A stretch of 64,000 nt of DNA, taken from assembly GCF_037646455.1 (NCBI RefSeq), contig NZ_JBBIXN010000009.1, forward strand, positions 20,657 through 84,656, given 5' to 3'. Within the stretch, counting starts at the first letter, position 1. Each line of letters opens with the position of its first letter. Shown piece by piece: positions 54,517 through 63,673 of this stretch. Under the pieces are notes generated by a model. It did no database searches. It was not told the origin of the DNA and saw only the letters and a list, made by a program, of their open reading frames with translations. A program made the position numbers and the translations under genes. Source of the DNA: Draconibacterium mangrovi_A. Lineage in GTDB: Bacteria; Bacteroidota; Bacteroidia; Bacteroidales; Prolixibacteraceae.

Positions 54517-55284
54517 TTATTTAAAGATGATACCCACTTTTACGGTTACCCTGTTGTAATCAATGTCAAGTTCATAGTCGTCCTGACCGGCATAATTCAG
54601 CCGGTGATATTGGTACCCAACGGCGAAAGTCATTCCAAAATTTGAAGAGAACATCTGCTGATAGCCGACTCCCGGATTGATCAGAAATCCACCTTTTACA
54701 TCCAGCGGTTCATCACCGCTTACATCAGGCCACGGCCAGTAACTCATCCACAAAGGAACTACGTCGTAATACACGGCATTCGATTCTTCGAGCGGCACCT
54801 GGTAACCGGCTTTCAGAAAAACATAGGGTACCGACGGTGCTTTTCGGAACTTGTATTCCAGGTTGGCAAACACAGGCATATACGATTCTTTTAAGAATTC
54901 GACACCCAGACCAAGCCCGGCAGAAAACTGCGCATTTATCTGGTAATTAACCGAACCGGTAATGCTGAAAGGAGCCGATTGGCTGTTGTCGGAATTTCCG
55001 GCCAAAACACCCAGCTCGGAACGGTAAAACAGTTTTGAGGTTTCATTCTCTGAAAGCTGAGTTTCTTTTCCACTCCGATGCCGGGTAATACTGTCCACTT
55101 CGCCGGCATCGAAGATCCAAAGACTTCCGCCGGACTCAACACTGAGCTTTTCACCATCGGCAGAATACAGGTATTTTCCTTTAATCACCGAACCGTTCTT
55201 TAAATGAATGTACCCTTTTTCGGATTGAGCAATGGCCGGCAACAGAAAAACCAGCCCAAGTAACAACAGACACAATCGTTTCAT
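54517..55284 (-). CDS. Predicted outer-membrane beta-barrel protein, unknown family
   Basis: 255 residues from the ATG at 55284, which opens a signal peptide ending LPAIAQ; an in-frame ATG at 55317 lacks it. A short N-terminal part (residues 25-70: GYIHLKNGSVIKGKYLYSAD, SVESGGSLWIFDAGEVDSI) resembles a small SH3-like domain. From about 85 the sequence alternates amphipathic strands (FSITGSVNYQINAQFSAGLGLGVEF; FANLEYKFRK; YVFLKAGYQV; GFLINPGVGYQQ; TFAVGYQYHRL) and ends in VKVGIIFK, a typical barrel C-terminus. It is followed after 9 bp by the LVIVD lipoprotein, suggesting a membrane-anchored pair. Confidence 0.75.
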   Translation of the reverse strand: MKRLCLLLLGLVFLLPAIAQSEKGYIHLKNGSVIKGKYLYSADGEKLSVESGGSLWIFDAGEVDSITRHRSGKETQLSENETSKLFYRSELGVLAGNSDNSQSAPFSITGSVNYQINAQFSAGLGLGVEFLKESYMPVFANLEYKFRKAPSVPYVFLKAGYQVPLEESNAVYYDVVPLWMSYWPWPDVSGDEPLDVKGGFLINPGVGYQQMFSSNFGMTFAVGYQYHRLNYAGQDDYELDIDYNRVTVKVGIIFK

Positions 55285-55454
55285 TTGTTTGAATTTTAGT
55301 TTGTAGTAGTAATGCATGGAAGCTTAATTCTTCCACTGTCCTTTAGATGGAAAGTTTTATGGGTAGGTTGCGTGCCTGACTGTTTTTTTAACAATAAAAT
55401 TTCAGAAGCTAATTATGAGTCTGATTTTAAGCCTGTTAAAAATTCGATGAAATA

Positions 55455-56582
55455 CTAATTTTCGAAACCAAGCAGAAAATCGGCAAGTACATTATTGATG
55501 GTGTTGGCATGTTCCACTGCAATCAGATGTCCCGATTCCAGAATTTCAATTTGAATATTTGGATAGTCGCCGGCCAGTTCTTTAGCCCGGTCGGCATTGC
55601 CCACAATGGGATCGTTCGTACCCAGAAAAAGTAATACCGGCAAATCCATGTTTTGTTTTTGCACATTGGTCATTGGCACTGGCTGGGCAACCGATGGAAT
55701 GGTTGATGTGAGAATGCAACTGAACCATTCGCCATACTTTTGATGAACGTTTTGATCAGCTCCAAAGGCCCAGTTTTCAACCCAGTCCCGAATAAATCCG
55801 AAAGGATACATGGTGGCTAGCGACAACATAAAATAACTGGCTCCGCTTAATTGAGTAATTCCCATCGGACCAAATAAAGCCAGTTTTTCTACTTTTTGAG
55901 GATAGAAATATGTCAGACACTGCGCAATAAATCCGCCGTTTGAAGCTCCGAGTACGGCAGCACTTTCTACACCGAGTTCATCTAAAATGTGGACATAAAG
56001 ATCGGCGATCTCTTTTTCGTTTTCGGGATAACGTGTGGCATCCGCCAATTCACTTTTATTTCCTTCGCCGACATTATCGATGGAATAAATCCGAAAATGA
56101 GGTAAAAGTGGCGGAAGGTTTTCGGCCCATGAGTGAGCACCCATCGACGCAGCATGAAGAAGCACTATTGGCGGATTTGTTTTCTCACCGCAGGCCAGAA
56201 CATGAACCTTTCCGTATTCGATGTTGATGTAAATATCCTCGGTATCGTCGGGCCATTTTGTTTGCAATTCATCATAAATCCGGTAAAGTTCACCTTTTCC
56301 GCTTTCCGAGGTATAAATACTGGTTTTGGGATCAGGTTTAAAGGCAATAAAATTGATCAGCAACAAAATGATTATAAATGCAATTCGAATAACCAGAGCT
56401 TTTGTTTTGTTCCATTTTTTTGCAATTGCGGCCGGCCACCAGAAAAATGCAAACACAATAAGTAAAAGTAAAAGCGTTTGCAGATAGGATTTTCCCAACA
56501 ATGTTGCGATAGCAAATAACAGCAGCACAATAATGAAAATCCATTTCAGAATCAGTCCAAAGTACTTGAGAATGGTTGACAT
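55455..56582 (-). CDS. Membrane-anchored alpha/beta hydrolase
   Basis: 375 residues. Three hydrophobic segments at the N-terminus (about 8-28, 33-50 and 65-82) anchor it in the inner membrane. The hydrolase domain follows: PPIVLLHAASMGAHSW (HG-like oxyanion region), the nucleophile elbow VLGASNGGFIAQ, an acid region FLGTNDPIVGN, and a His in LESGHLIAVEH. Such proteins are usually esterases or lipases of unknown substrate. A terminator between it and the upstream SusCD-type operon implies a separate promoter. Confidence 0.85.
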   Translation of the reverse strand: MSTILKYFGLILKWIFIIVLLLFAIATLLGKSYLQTLLLLLIVFAFFWWPAAIAKKWNKTKALVIRIAFIIILLLINFIAFKPDPKTSIYTSESGKGELYRIYDELQTKWPDDTEDIYINIEYGKVHVLACGEKTNPPIVLLHAASMGAHSWAENLPPLLPHFRIYSIDNVGEGNKSELADATRYPENEKEIADLYVHILDELGVESAAVLGASNGGFIAQCLTYFYPQKVEKLALFGPMGITQLSGASYFMLSLATMYPFGFIRDWVENWAFGADQNVHQKYGEWFSCILTSTIPSVAQPVPMTNVQKQNMDLPVLLFLGTNDPIVGNADRAKELAGDYPNIQIEILESGHLIAVEHANTINNVLADFLLGFEN

Positions 56583-56676
56583 GGTTTTTGAAAAAAAGAT
56601 ACGTTACAAATTCACATCTACCAAGTACAAGGCACTGAATTTTACAACTTTGTGCTGAAGAACAATGTTATACCAT

Positions 56677-56723
56677 AAAAAAACCGCCACCCGCCCGTCA
56701 GTTGACGAGCGAACAGCGGTTTA
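56677..56723 (-). terminator. Terminator of the ROK-SusC-SusD-lipoprotein cluster
   Basis: On the minus strand a long imperfect stem, AAACCGC-TG-TTCGCTCG with CGGGCGGG-TG-GCGGTTT around a TCAACTGA loop, runs into TTTTTT. It lies about 20 nt beyond the small lipoprotein stop. Confidence 0.75.
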
Positions 56724-56741
56724 ATCTAACCAAACTAATAA

Positions 56742-57077
56742 CTACTTCTTATTGAGTGTAAGTGTTACCTCTTTTTCAATGTCATCACTAACGAAAACCA
56801 TTTGCGGAGTATTGCCTGTATCCCAAACTTCTCCGTTAACCGTAATAGTTGCTCCAACGTAATAATTACCCGATTCTAAGCCGGAGAAAGTGAAATTACC
56901 GGCGTTATCGGTAGTTGTTTGCGTAAGCATACTGGCATCCTCATCATATAGTTTTACCGTAATTCCCGATAAAACATTACCACCGTCGGCACTCGCCATT
57001 CCAATGATAGTCCCTTCATCTTTACTGCAGGCAAATGCAGCAAAAACAACCAAGGTTATGAATAATATCTTTTTCAT
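56742..57077 (-). CDS. Small lipoprotein with carboxypeptidase-regulatory-like fold
   Basis: 111 residues from the ATG at 57077; the in-frame ATG at 57086 is equally possible. The lipoprotein signal ends AAFAC. The mature domain is a single beta-sandwich of carboxypeptidase-regulatory type: GMASADGGNVLSGITVKLYD, TTDNAGNFTFSGLESGNYYV and a final VTLTLNKK. It lies 28 bp after the SusD-type gene and before the terminator, so it is the last gene of the operon. It may be a surface accessory of the SusCD complex; that is inferred from position only. Confidence 0.8.
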   Translation of the reverse strand: MKKILFITLVVFAAFACSKDEGTIIGMASADGGNVLSGITVKLYDEDASMLTQTTTDNAGNFTFSGLESGNYYVGATITVNGEVWDTGNTPQMVFVSDDIEKEVTLTLNKK

Positions 57078-57105
57078 GTTTTTCAAATTATTAAAGGTTA
57101 AGATT

Positions 57106-59100
57106 TTACTCTAAAACGTTTTTCCATTTTTCTGTACGTCCTGTGAACCAAATTGGAAGGTCCGGATCGTTGTGCTGACTGATTTTTGCCCAGTTTTCAG
57201 GATCGGATGCCTGGATACTTGGGTTGTAAGTCATTCTTTCTTTCCACTTGAATAATTCAAACGGTGATCCGGGATTGTCGCCAAGATATTTGATCAAACG
57301 ACGGGCAGCAGTGTACGGCGTTTCAAAGTTGAAGAAATTGTAGTGCAACTGCAACTGGTAGAAAATAGCTTCCACTTTTTCCTGATCAGACAATCCGTCA
57401 AAACGTTGAGCTTCAAATTCAGCATAAGTACTTGCATCGTACATCATGGTCGGTCTGTCTCTGTCAATCCTTGAATCATCCATATTACTTGGGAAAGAAG
57501 GTGTAGTTTGCTTTGAATACTTGTTATCCACATTGATATGGTACCAGTATTCGCACGACATTTCGATTGCACGCTTGTAGTGTTCGCGTGCTGTTCCATT
57601 AACGGTACCAAATCCTCTTACAGCTGCCTCTGCCAAATTCAATTCAGTTTCAACAGAATGCAAAGTGGGATACCGTATATCGAAGTTGTACTGCGGACGT
57701 ACGTTATATTCAGAAATCATGTTACGATCAGTTCCAATAACCCAGTTATTGTCTAAGTATTGTCCACAACGTGTACGGAATGCATTAAGCAGGAATTCCT
57801 CCCTTTTTGAAAGGTCTGCTGATGCTTCATCATTCAGGTTAATGGTTTGTTCGTTACCCTGCGCACCAAATGTAATTGAAGTTACGTTAATGTCGGTCAT
57901 GATCGGATCGTTGATATAATATCCTCTCATCGCCTTGTTAAAGTAACTGTTAGGATCGGTGTTATCGTCCCATCCGGTTTCTGCACCAACATATCTTCCC
58001 ATTACATCTTTCGAGAACAGGTAAGCCACTCTTGGATCAACGGTACCGTTCATTAAACCTTCTTCTGAATTATCACCATCGAAATAATACAGCATTTCAC
58101 CATTTACTTCAACGCTCTTTTCTTCAGGAACACAATGCATCACATCATGCAAGAAAAGTTTAGGAGCACGACATTCGTCAGCACGTTCGCGGAATGCACG
58201 GGTGATACCCAATTCAACTTGCAAACGATATGGCTCTACGATTGCAATATCGGCCAAACCTGCAACATCGTCGTACATGTCGAACAACGGTTTTCCGCTT
58301 GTTTCAGAGAGTACAGTTTGAGTCATGCCAGGTTCCATTTCACTAACCGTAAGTGCCCAACGAACACGCAACGAGTTAACATATTTTCTCCACTGCATGA
58401 TATCACCCTGGAAAATCACATCCTGTTGTGTGAAAATGGCCTGTTCAGAATCAGTAAGCTCGAGACCGGCGAGGTAATCATCAATTTCCTTCATTTCTTC
58501 AATGATCTTCGGATAAATCTCTTCCTGACCAATGTAGTTGGCTTTATCGCCTTCCAGTGCTCCGGCTGAACCGGTTTCGAAATAAGGAACTTCATCGTAA
58601 AGGTCGATAGCACGTTGGTATCCAACTGCTTTTAGCACGTGAAGTAAACGCATGAATAAAACATCCATTGTAGTACGTTCTTCCTCCGGAGTTTTATTGA
58701 ACTCTTTCTGTGCCCAAAGTACCTGTTTAATCCAGTCGCTGTTGATCTTATTGAAAACGGTACGGTTAAATCCATTCGATCCCCAGTCGCTTTCAACATC
58801 TACTAAGCTGTATGAAAATCCATACGCATTTGTTGTATAGTAGATTTGAACACCGGTTCCCATGATTCTGGATCCGCTTCGCATTTGGTGATACGAAGCA
58901 CCATATTCGCCTCTTAACAAAAATCCTCGTGTACATTGCGAAGTAAAATAACCCGCAATAACACTAACACCGGCTTTGTCGGCCTGTGCCTTCGAGAACC
59001 CATCCGGATCCTGGTACAACTCTTCCAACTTGTCCTGACAGCCAAACGACCCCAGTAAAACCAGAAGTGCGAGAATTGATTTAGAAATTATATTTTTCAT
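57106..59100 (-). CDS. SusD/RagB-type nutrient-binding lipoprotein (SusD-like_2)
   Basis: 664 residues. The lipoprotein signal ends LGSFGC. It is a helical SusD/RagB-superfamily protein of the type with DIMQWRKYVNSLRVRWALTVS and LYDEVPYFETGSAGALEG, closer to the SusD-like_2 (PF12771) group than to classical SusD. It caps the TonB receptor encoded 14 bp upstream and binds the imported substrate at the cell surface. It is longer than the usual 480-580 residues. The ligand is unknown; no glycosidase gene adjoins it, and the upstream ROK regulator suggests a carbohydrate. Confidence 0.92.
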   Translation of the reverse strand: MKNIISKSILALLVLLGSFGCQDKLEELYQDPDGFSKAQADKAGVSVIAGYFTSQCTRGFLLRGEYGASYHQMRSGSRIMGTGVQIYYTTNAYGFSYSLVDVESDWGSNGFNRTVFNKINSDWIKQVLWAQKEFNKTPEEERTTMDVLFMRLLHVLKAVGYQRAIDLYDEVPYFETGSAGALEGDKANYIGQEEIYPKIIEEMKEIDDYLAGLELTDSEQAIFTQQDVIFQGDIMQWRKYVNSLRVRWALTVSEMEPGMTQTVLSETSGKPLFDMYDDVAGLADIAIVEPYRLQVELGITRAFRERADECRAPKLFLHDVMHCVPEEKSVEVNGEMLYYFDGDNSEEGLMNGTVDPRVAYLFSKDVMGRYVGAETGWDDNTDPNSYFNKAMRGYYINDPIMTDINVTSITFGAQGNEQTINLNDEASADLSKREEFLLNAFRTRCGQYLDNNWVIGTDRNMISEYNVRPQYNFDIRYPTLHSVETELNLAEAAVRGFGTVNGTAREHYKRAIEMSCEYWYHINVDNKYSKQTTPSFPSNMDDSRIDRDRPTMMYDASTYAEFEAQRFDGLSDQEKVEAIFYQLQLHYNFFNFETPYTAARRLIKYLGDNPGSPFELFKWKERMTYNPSIQASDPENWAKISQHNDPDLPIWFTGRTEKWKNVLE

Positions 59101-59114
59101 CGTGTATTCCTTTT

Positions 59115-62100
59115 TTATAGTTTAACTTTAATTGCTAACCCCATTGAACGCTGCGATGGTAATGCAGTAGTTCCGTAGTTACTGTTATTCCAACTGGTAC
59201 CATTTGATGATTCCGGATAAGTATTCGGTGCATCTTTGTACAAATACGCTATGTTATTAGCAAAAACCGAAAGGGTCAAATTGTTCAATCCAACTTTCTT
59301 CGATATGGTATATGGTACGGTATAATCAAGAGCTACGTTACGAAGTGCAATATAATCGCTTTTAAACAATCTGTCTTCCGGATAAAAACCATTCGAGAAG
59401 TAAGATTGATAATAGTAATCTTCGGCCGACACTACCTGATCATTTGGATTTCCATTGGCAAATACACCGTCGAGCAATACACCATCGTGATAAGTATCGC
59501 CTCCCGAAGGATGATTACCTGCTACCTTTTGACCGGACTCATTTAAATAATAAGCGATACCTCCTGATTCTGCATCCCTGAAATCCAATGACTCCTTAAG
59601 AACACCGGCAGCCATCATATAAGTTTCTCCTTCAGAGATAAAGAATGCACCAAACGAGTAGTCCATATTTACCTTCAGGTTGAAGTTTTTATACTGGAAT
59701 GAAGTGAATAAACCACCTGTTACATCAGGTAACAATTTTCCAACCATTTTGCTACTGGTTGATGAATATTTGTAGCGCGTACCGTTATCCTGAACAATGC
59801 GTTTTCCATTGTTTGGATCGTTTTCATCCGATGGATTGATGTAATGTTGCCAGCCTTGTTGCTGATAAATCAAACCATATTCGCCACCAACTTCGGCAAC
59901 GGCATTCAAACCGTTGGTGCTCCATAGTGTCAATGCTGACAGGTTACCGTCAAGTTCTTTCACCTTGGTTTTACTTCCGGCGAAAGTCATATCCAGGTTC
60001 CATTTAAAATCTCTGCCATGAACAGGTTTTGTTTTCAGGGCAAGTTCCCAACCTGTATTGGCTACGTCACCGGCATTCATTCTGATGTTGTTTACACCAA
60101 GTCCCGGAGGCGCTGTAACTGACATAATCTGGTCGTAGGTATTTGAATGGTAGATCGAGAAATCAACTCCAAGTCGTTGATTTGTGAACAGGTAGCCTTC
60201 CAAACCAAATTCATATTCCCGCTTTCTTTCAGGTTTCAGGTTCGGGATAAAATCATCATCCATTGGAGGAAGATCGCTTGGAGGAGACACAATGTAACCA
60301 CCACCCGAAGCAGATACTCCAAGGTTTACGTTACTAAAGTAGCGTGGTCCGGGACGACCTACATCGGCCCACGAAGCTCGCAGTTTCAGGAATTCAACAA
60401 CTTCCGGCAGGTCAAGCGTGCTTGATGCAATCCACGATGCACTAACACCGGGATAGAAGTAGCTGTTGTTTTCAGGTGGAAGGATCGAAGACCAGTCGTT
60501 ACGGGCCTGCGCTTCAATGTATACCTGGTCTCTCCAGGCCAATTGAACAGATCCGAGTACACTGTAAAGAATATCTTCACCATTGTCGTACATATAAACC
60601 GGCTGAACGCCAGAAGGCAGGTTCGAGAAGGAGAAGAAGTTAGGAATAACCATACCACCAATTTGTGTGGCTCCTTTCATTTCGAGGTAATTCTGACGAA
60701 TCACACCTCCAACAAAACCAGAAAGATTAATATCGTTGATGTCGGTATCGAAATTGATCATTCCCTGACCGTACGTTTTACGAATAATCCTTGCCTGGTC
60801 GGTAAAAACGGCACCACTGTTAGGTCCGATCAAACTCGGATCCTGCAGTTTTCCTTTATATACATTTCTTTCGTTCGTGTTATCCAGTCCACCCATAATA
60901 GTTGCACTGAAAATGTTGTTCAGTTTCAGATCGACTGTAAGCGACTGAATGTTGTGAATACGATCGAAATTCGATTCGTTTTGCGTCCAGTCCCAAAGTG
61001 TACCAACAATTGATTGACGACCTGTCGATACAAAGTTGGTAAGATTCGGATTGGCAAAATAGTTATAGCCGTCTTCCGTTACCATGTATTGATTTAATAA
61101 ATCAACATCGATATCAGCTGAATAGGCTCCAAGGCTTGCACGTGCACCCTGTGCATCAAACGAACCTGCGTAAGCCGAGTTCAGGTTTTTAGTTACATAG
61201 TAGTTACCGGTATATTTCACGGTAATGTAATCATTCAGTTTATACATGGTACTGATACTGAATGTATTTTTATCGTATTCAGAACCTGGGTAAACCGGAT
61301 CCAACTGCATGTTGGTATATGAGAATCGAATCGATCCTTTGTCGTTACCGGAGCTTAGTGCAATGTTGGTTGTATTCTGACGTCCCTGCTCGAATAACTG
61401 ATCGTAAATTGATTCACTCTGTGCCACCCAAGGACGGGTTGATCCATCCCACCAGTTCAATTGAACACTGGGGTCGAATTTAGGACCAAATGCACTACCG
61501 CTGTAATCAAGTGTACGCTGACCATTTTCATCAAGGTAGAATCCCTGAGCATCAGTTTGAGAAGTACTTGGACTTCTACCTGTACCATACTGGTCTTGAA
61601 GCTCCGGCATAAAAGCAATGTTATCCCACGATGTGGTAAATGAAGCCGAGATTCCTAAACCACCGCTTCTTGAACCACTTTTTGTGGTAATAAGGATAAC
61701 ACCGTTTGCACCTTCACTCCCATAAAGTACAGAAGCTTTTGCACCTTTAAGAATTTCAAAAGAGGCGATGTCGTCCGGGTTAATGTCGTTAATACCGGTA
61801 CCATTATCCCTACCTGTACGGGTATTGTAATTCATTCCCGTGTTTTCATCATGAATAGGAACACCATCAACCACGATTAATGGACGAGTGGTTGAGTTGG
61901 CATCAAAAGATACCGCGTTACGGATGTTAATTTTCATACCTCCGGAAGGACCTGTAGCTGTTGATGCTACCGAAACCCCTGCTGCACTACCATATAGCGA
62001 CTGCAGAGCGTTTACAGGAGTACCACTGGCAAGGATCCTCTCATTGTCTACTTTCGAAACAGAGTAACCCAATGCTTTTGCTTCCTTTTGAATACCTAAC

Positions 62101-62417
62101 GCCGTTACAACAACTTCGTTAAGTCCTACTGTGCTTGTTGTCATTTGTACGTCAACAGTCGAGCGGTCTCCTACAACCTCTTCTACTTTTTCCATACCAA
62201 CAAACGAAAAGATAAGAACAGCATCGTCTTGTACCGAAATGGTATATTTTCCATCAATGTCGGTCACGGTACCATTGGCGGTACCTTGTTCCAAGATTGA
62301 TACACCGGGAATTCCCAGGCCATCATCACCTGTCACCGTCCCCGATACTGTTTTCTGTGCGTATGCACTACCTAGTAGTACAAAGCACATTCCCAAAATC
62401 AAAAAAATCTTTCGCAT
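59115..62417 (-). CDS. SusC/RagA-family TonB-linked outer-membrane receptor
   Basis: 1100 residues, standard for SusC. The signal peptide ends SAYAQ. A carboxypeptidase-regulatory-like domain (about 22-105; TVSGTVTGDDGLGIPGVSI, TVTDIDGKYTISV) is followed by a TonB-box-like region (GLNEVVVTALGIQKEAKALG) and the plug (RPLIVVDGVPIHDENTG; FEILKGAKASVLYGSEGANGVI as two blocks). A large barrel ends GLAIKVKL. It transports a ligand captured by the SusD partner 14 bp downstream. It lies 29 bp after the ROK regulator gene, which probably controls it. Confidence 0.96.
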   Translation of the reverse strand: MRKIFLILGMCFVLLGSAYAQKTVSGTVTGDDGLGIPGVSILEQGTANGTVTDIDGKYTISVQDDAVLIFSFVGMEKVEEVVGDRSTVDVQMTTSTVGLNEVVVTALGIQKEAKALGYSVSKVDNERILASGTPVNALQSLYGSAAGVSVASTATGPSGGMKINIRNAVSFDANSTTRPLIVVDGVPIHDENTGMNYNTRTGRDNGTGINDINPDDIASFEILKGAKASVLYGSEGANGVILITTKSGSRSGGLGISASFTTSWDNIAFMPELQDQYGTGRSPSTSQTDAQGFYLDENGQRTLDYSGSAFGPKFDPSVQLNWWDGSTRPWVAQSESIYDQLFEQGRQNTTNIALSSGNDKGSIRFSYTNMQLDPVYPGSEYDKNTFSISTMYKLNDYITVKYTGNYYVTKNLNSAYAGSFDAQGARASLGAYSADIDVDLLNQYMVTEDGYNYFANPNLTNFVSTGRQSIVGTLWDWTQNESNFDRIHNIQSLTVDLKLNNIFSATIMGGLDNTNERNVYKGKLQDPSLIGPNSGAVFTDQARIIRKTYGQGMINFDTDINDINLSGFVGGVIRQNYLEMKGATQIGGMVIPNFFSFSNLPSGVQPVYMYDNGEDILYSVLGSVQLAWRDQVYIEAQARNDWSSILPPENNSYFYPGVSASWIASSTLDLPEVVEFLKLRASWADVGRPGPRYFSNVNLGVSASGGGYIVSPPSDLPPMDDDFIPNLKPERKREYEFGLEGYLFTNQRLGVDFSIYHSNTYDQIMSVTAPPGLGVNNIRMNAGDVANTGWELALKTKPVHGRDFKWNLDMTFAGSKTKVKELDGNLSALTLWSTNGLNAVAEVGGEYGLIYQQQGWQHYINPSDENDPNNGKRIVQDNGTRYKYSSTSSKMVGKLLPDVTGGLFTSFQYKNFNLKVNMDYSFGAFFISEGETYMMAAGVLKESLDFRDAESGGIAYYLNESGQKVAGNHPSGGDTYHDGVLLDGVFANGNPNDQVVSAEDYYYQSYFSNGFYPEDRLFKSDYIALRNVALDYTVPYTISKKVGLNNLTLSVFANNIAYLYKDAPNTYPESSNGTSWNNSNYGTTALPSQRSMGLAIKVKL

Positions 62418-62446
62418 AGATTTTAATTTAAACGATTTGAACTAGA

Positions 62447-63673
62447 TTAATTATACATATTACTAAAGAGTTTCTGAAACAACATGGCTGTTGTACCCAT
62501 AAGACCCGATTGTTCCCAATTCTCGGATATAACCAGTTGAACATCGCCTGAAATCTTTTCCAGACAATGGGTATCAATGGATTGTTGAATTGGGTTTAGA
62601 ACATATTGTTTAGCTCCCGACACTATTCCTCCCAAAATAATAATGTCAGGATTTAATAGTTGAATGGCATTGGCCAACGCTTTTCCCACTGCTGATCCGA
62701 CTGATCCGAACAGATTAATCGAAAACTCATCGCCCATGCGCGCAGCCTGAATAATATCTTCGACGGTAATTTCGTCTTCACGTCCTTTAAAATTGACGGT
62801 TAACTGCGATACCGTTCCTTTTTTTATGGCTTCCTGTGCACGACGGATCAAAACATATACGGATGAAACCGTTTCCAGGCAGCCTCTTTTTCCGCAAATA
62901 CATAAATCACCGTCATCTTCGAACTTTACATGCGAAAACTCACCTGCAAAACCGGTGGCTCCACTGTACAACTTTCCGTCGAGGATCATCCCGAGACCGA
63001 GTCCCCAGTTCCAGTTTACCACAATGGCATTCTGGTGGCCTTTGGCCGCACCAAAAATAAACTCGCCGTAAGCCTGCATCCTGGCGTCGTTGTTGACGTA
63101 CACCAACTTCTTAAATTTTGTACGCATCCGCCGGGCAACATTCTGTAGCTTTTCGGCCTTTATCGTGTGATTGATACCTTCGGTCTCGTCGACCAATCCC
63201 GGCATGGCAATTCCTACACCATATATACTCTTGGGATTAATGCGTTTTTCACGCACAATTGCAGCTACTTCATTATAAATCTTCTCAATAAGTTCCTCGT
63301 CATCAATATCGGTTCGGAACTTTACCACAGGAGCTGCCAATTGGTTGTAACCATCATATACGCCTACTTTCCCGGTATATCGGCCCAACTCGCACGACAC
63401 CACAAAAATGGAATCTCCCTTCAAGCCAAAAACAGTTGGTCGCCTTCCTCCTTTTGAAGGACCTATACCACGCGTTTCAACAAGCGCTTCATCACTGAGT
63501 TCTTTTAATAAGGAAATTGAAGTTGGAACACTAACCCCGATCTTTTTACCGATCTCGGTTGCCGAAAGTGTATCATTATGATAGAGCAAATTGAGAATTC
63601 GTTTTTTTCTACGGTAATTTTTTAAGATGTTACCGGTTAATTCTACATGCTCAATATCCTGAATGAGAATCAT
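62447..63673 (-). CDS. ROK-family transcriptional regulator
   Basis: 408 residues. The N-terminal winged helix-turn-helix (about 18-80; LSATEIGKKIGVSVPTSISLLKELS, then GPSKGGRRPTVFGL) marks it as an NagC/XylR-type repressor rather than a plain sugar kinase. The ROK domain follows: GVGIAMPGLVDETEG, WNWGLGLGMILDGKLYSG and the zinc motif CICGKRGCLETVSS. It probably senses a sugar or sugar phosphate and regulates the SusC/SusD genes immediately downstream. A 10-bp perfect palindrome about 35 bp upstream of the start could be its own operator. Confidence 0.93.
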   Translation of the reverse strand: MILIQDIEHVELTGNILKNYRRKKRILNLLYHNDTLSATEIGKKIGVSVPTSISLLKELSDEALVETRGIGPSKGGRRPTVFGLKGDSIFVVSCELGRYTGKVGVYDGYNQLAAPVVKFRTDIDDEELIEKIYNEVAAIVREKRINPKSIYGVGIAMPGLVDETEGINHTIKAEKLQNVARRMRTKFKKLVYVNNDARMQAYGEFIFGAAKGHQNAIVVNWNWGLGLGMILDGKLYSGATGFAGEFSHVKFEDDGDLCICGKRGCLETVSSVYVLIRRAQEAIKKGTVSQLTVNFKGREDEITVEDIIQAARMGDEFSINLFGSVGSAVGKALANAIQLLNPDIIILGGIVSGAKQYVLNPIQQSIDTHCLEKISGDVQLVISENWEQSGLMGTTAMLFQKLFSNMYN

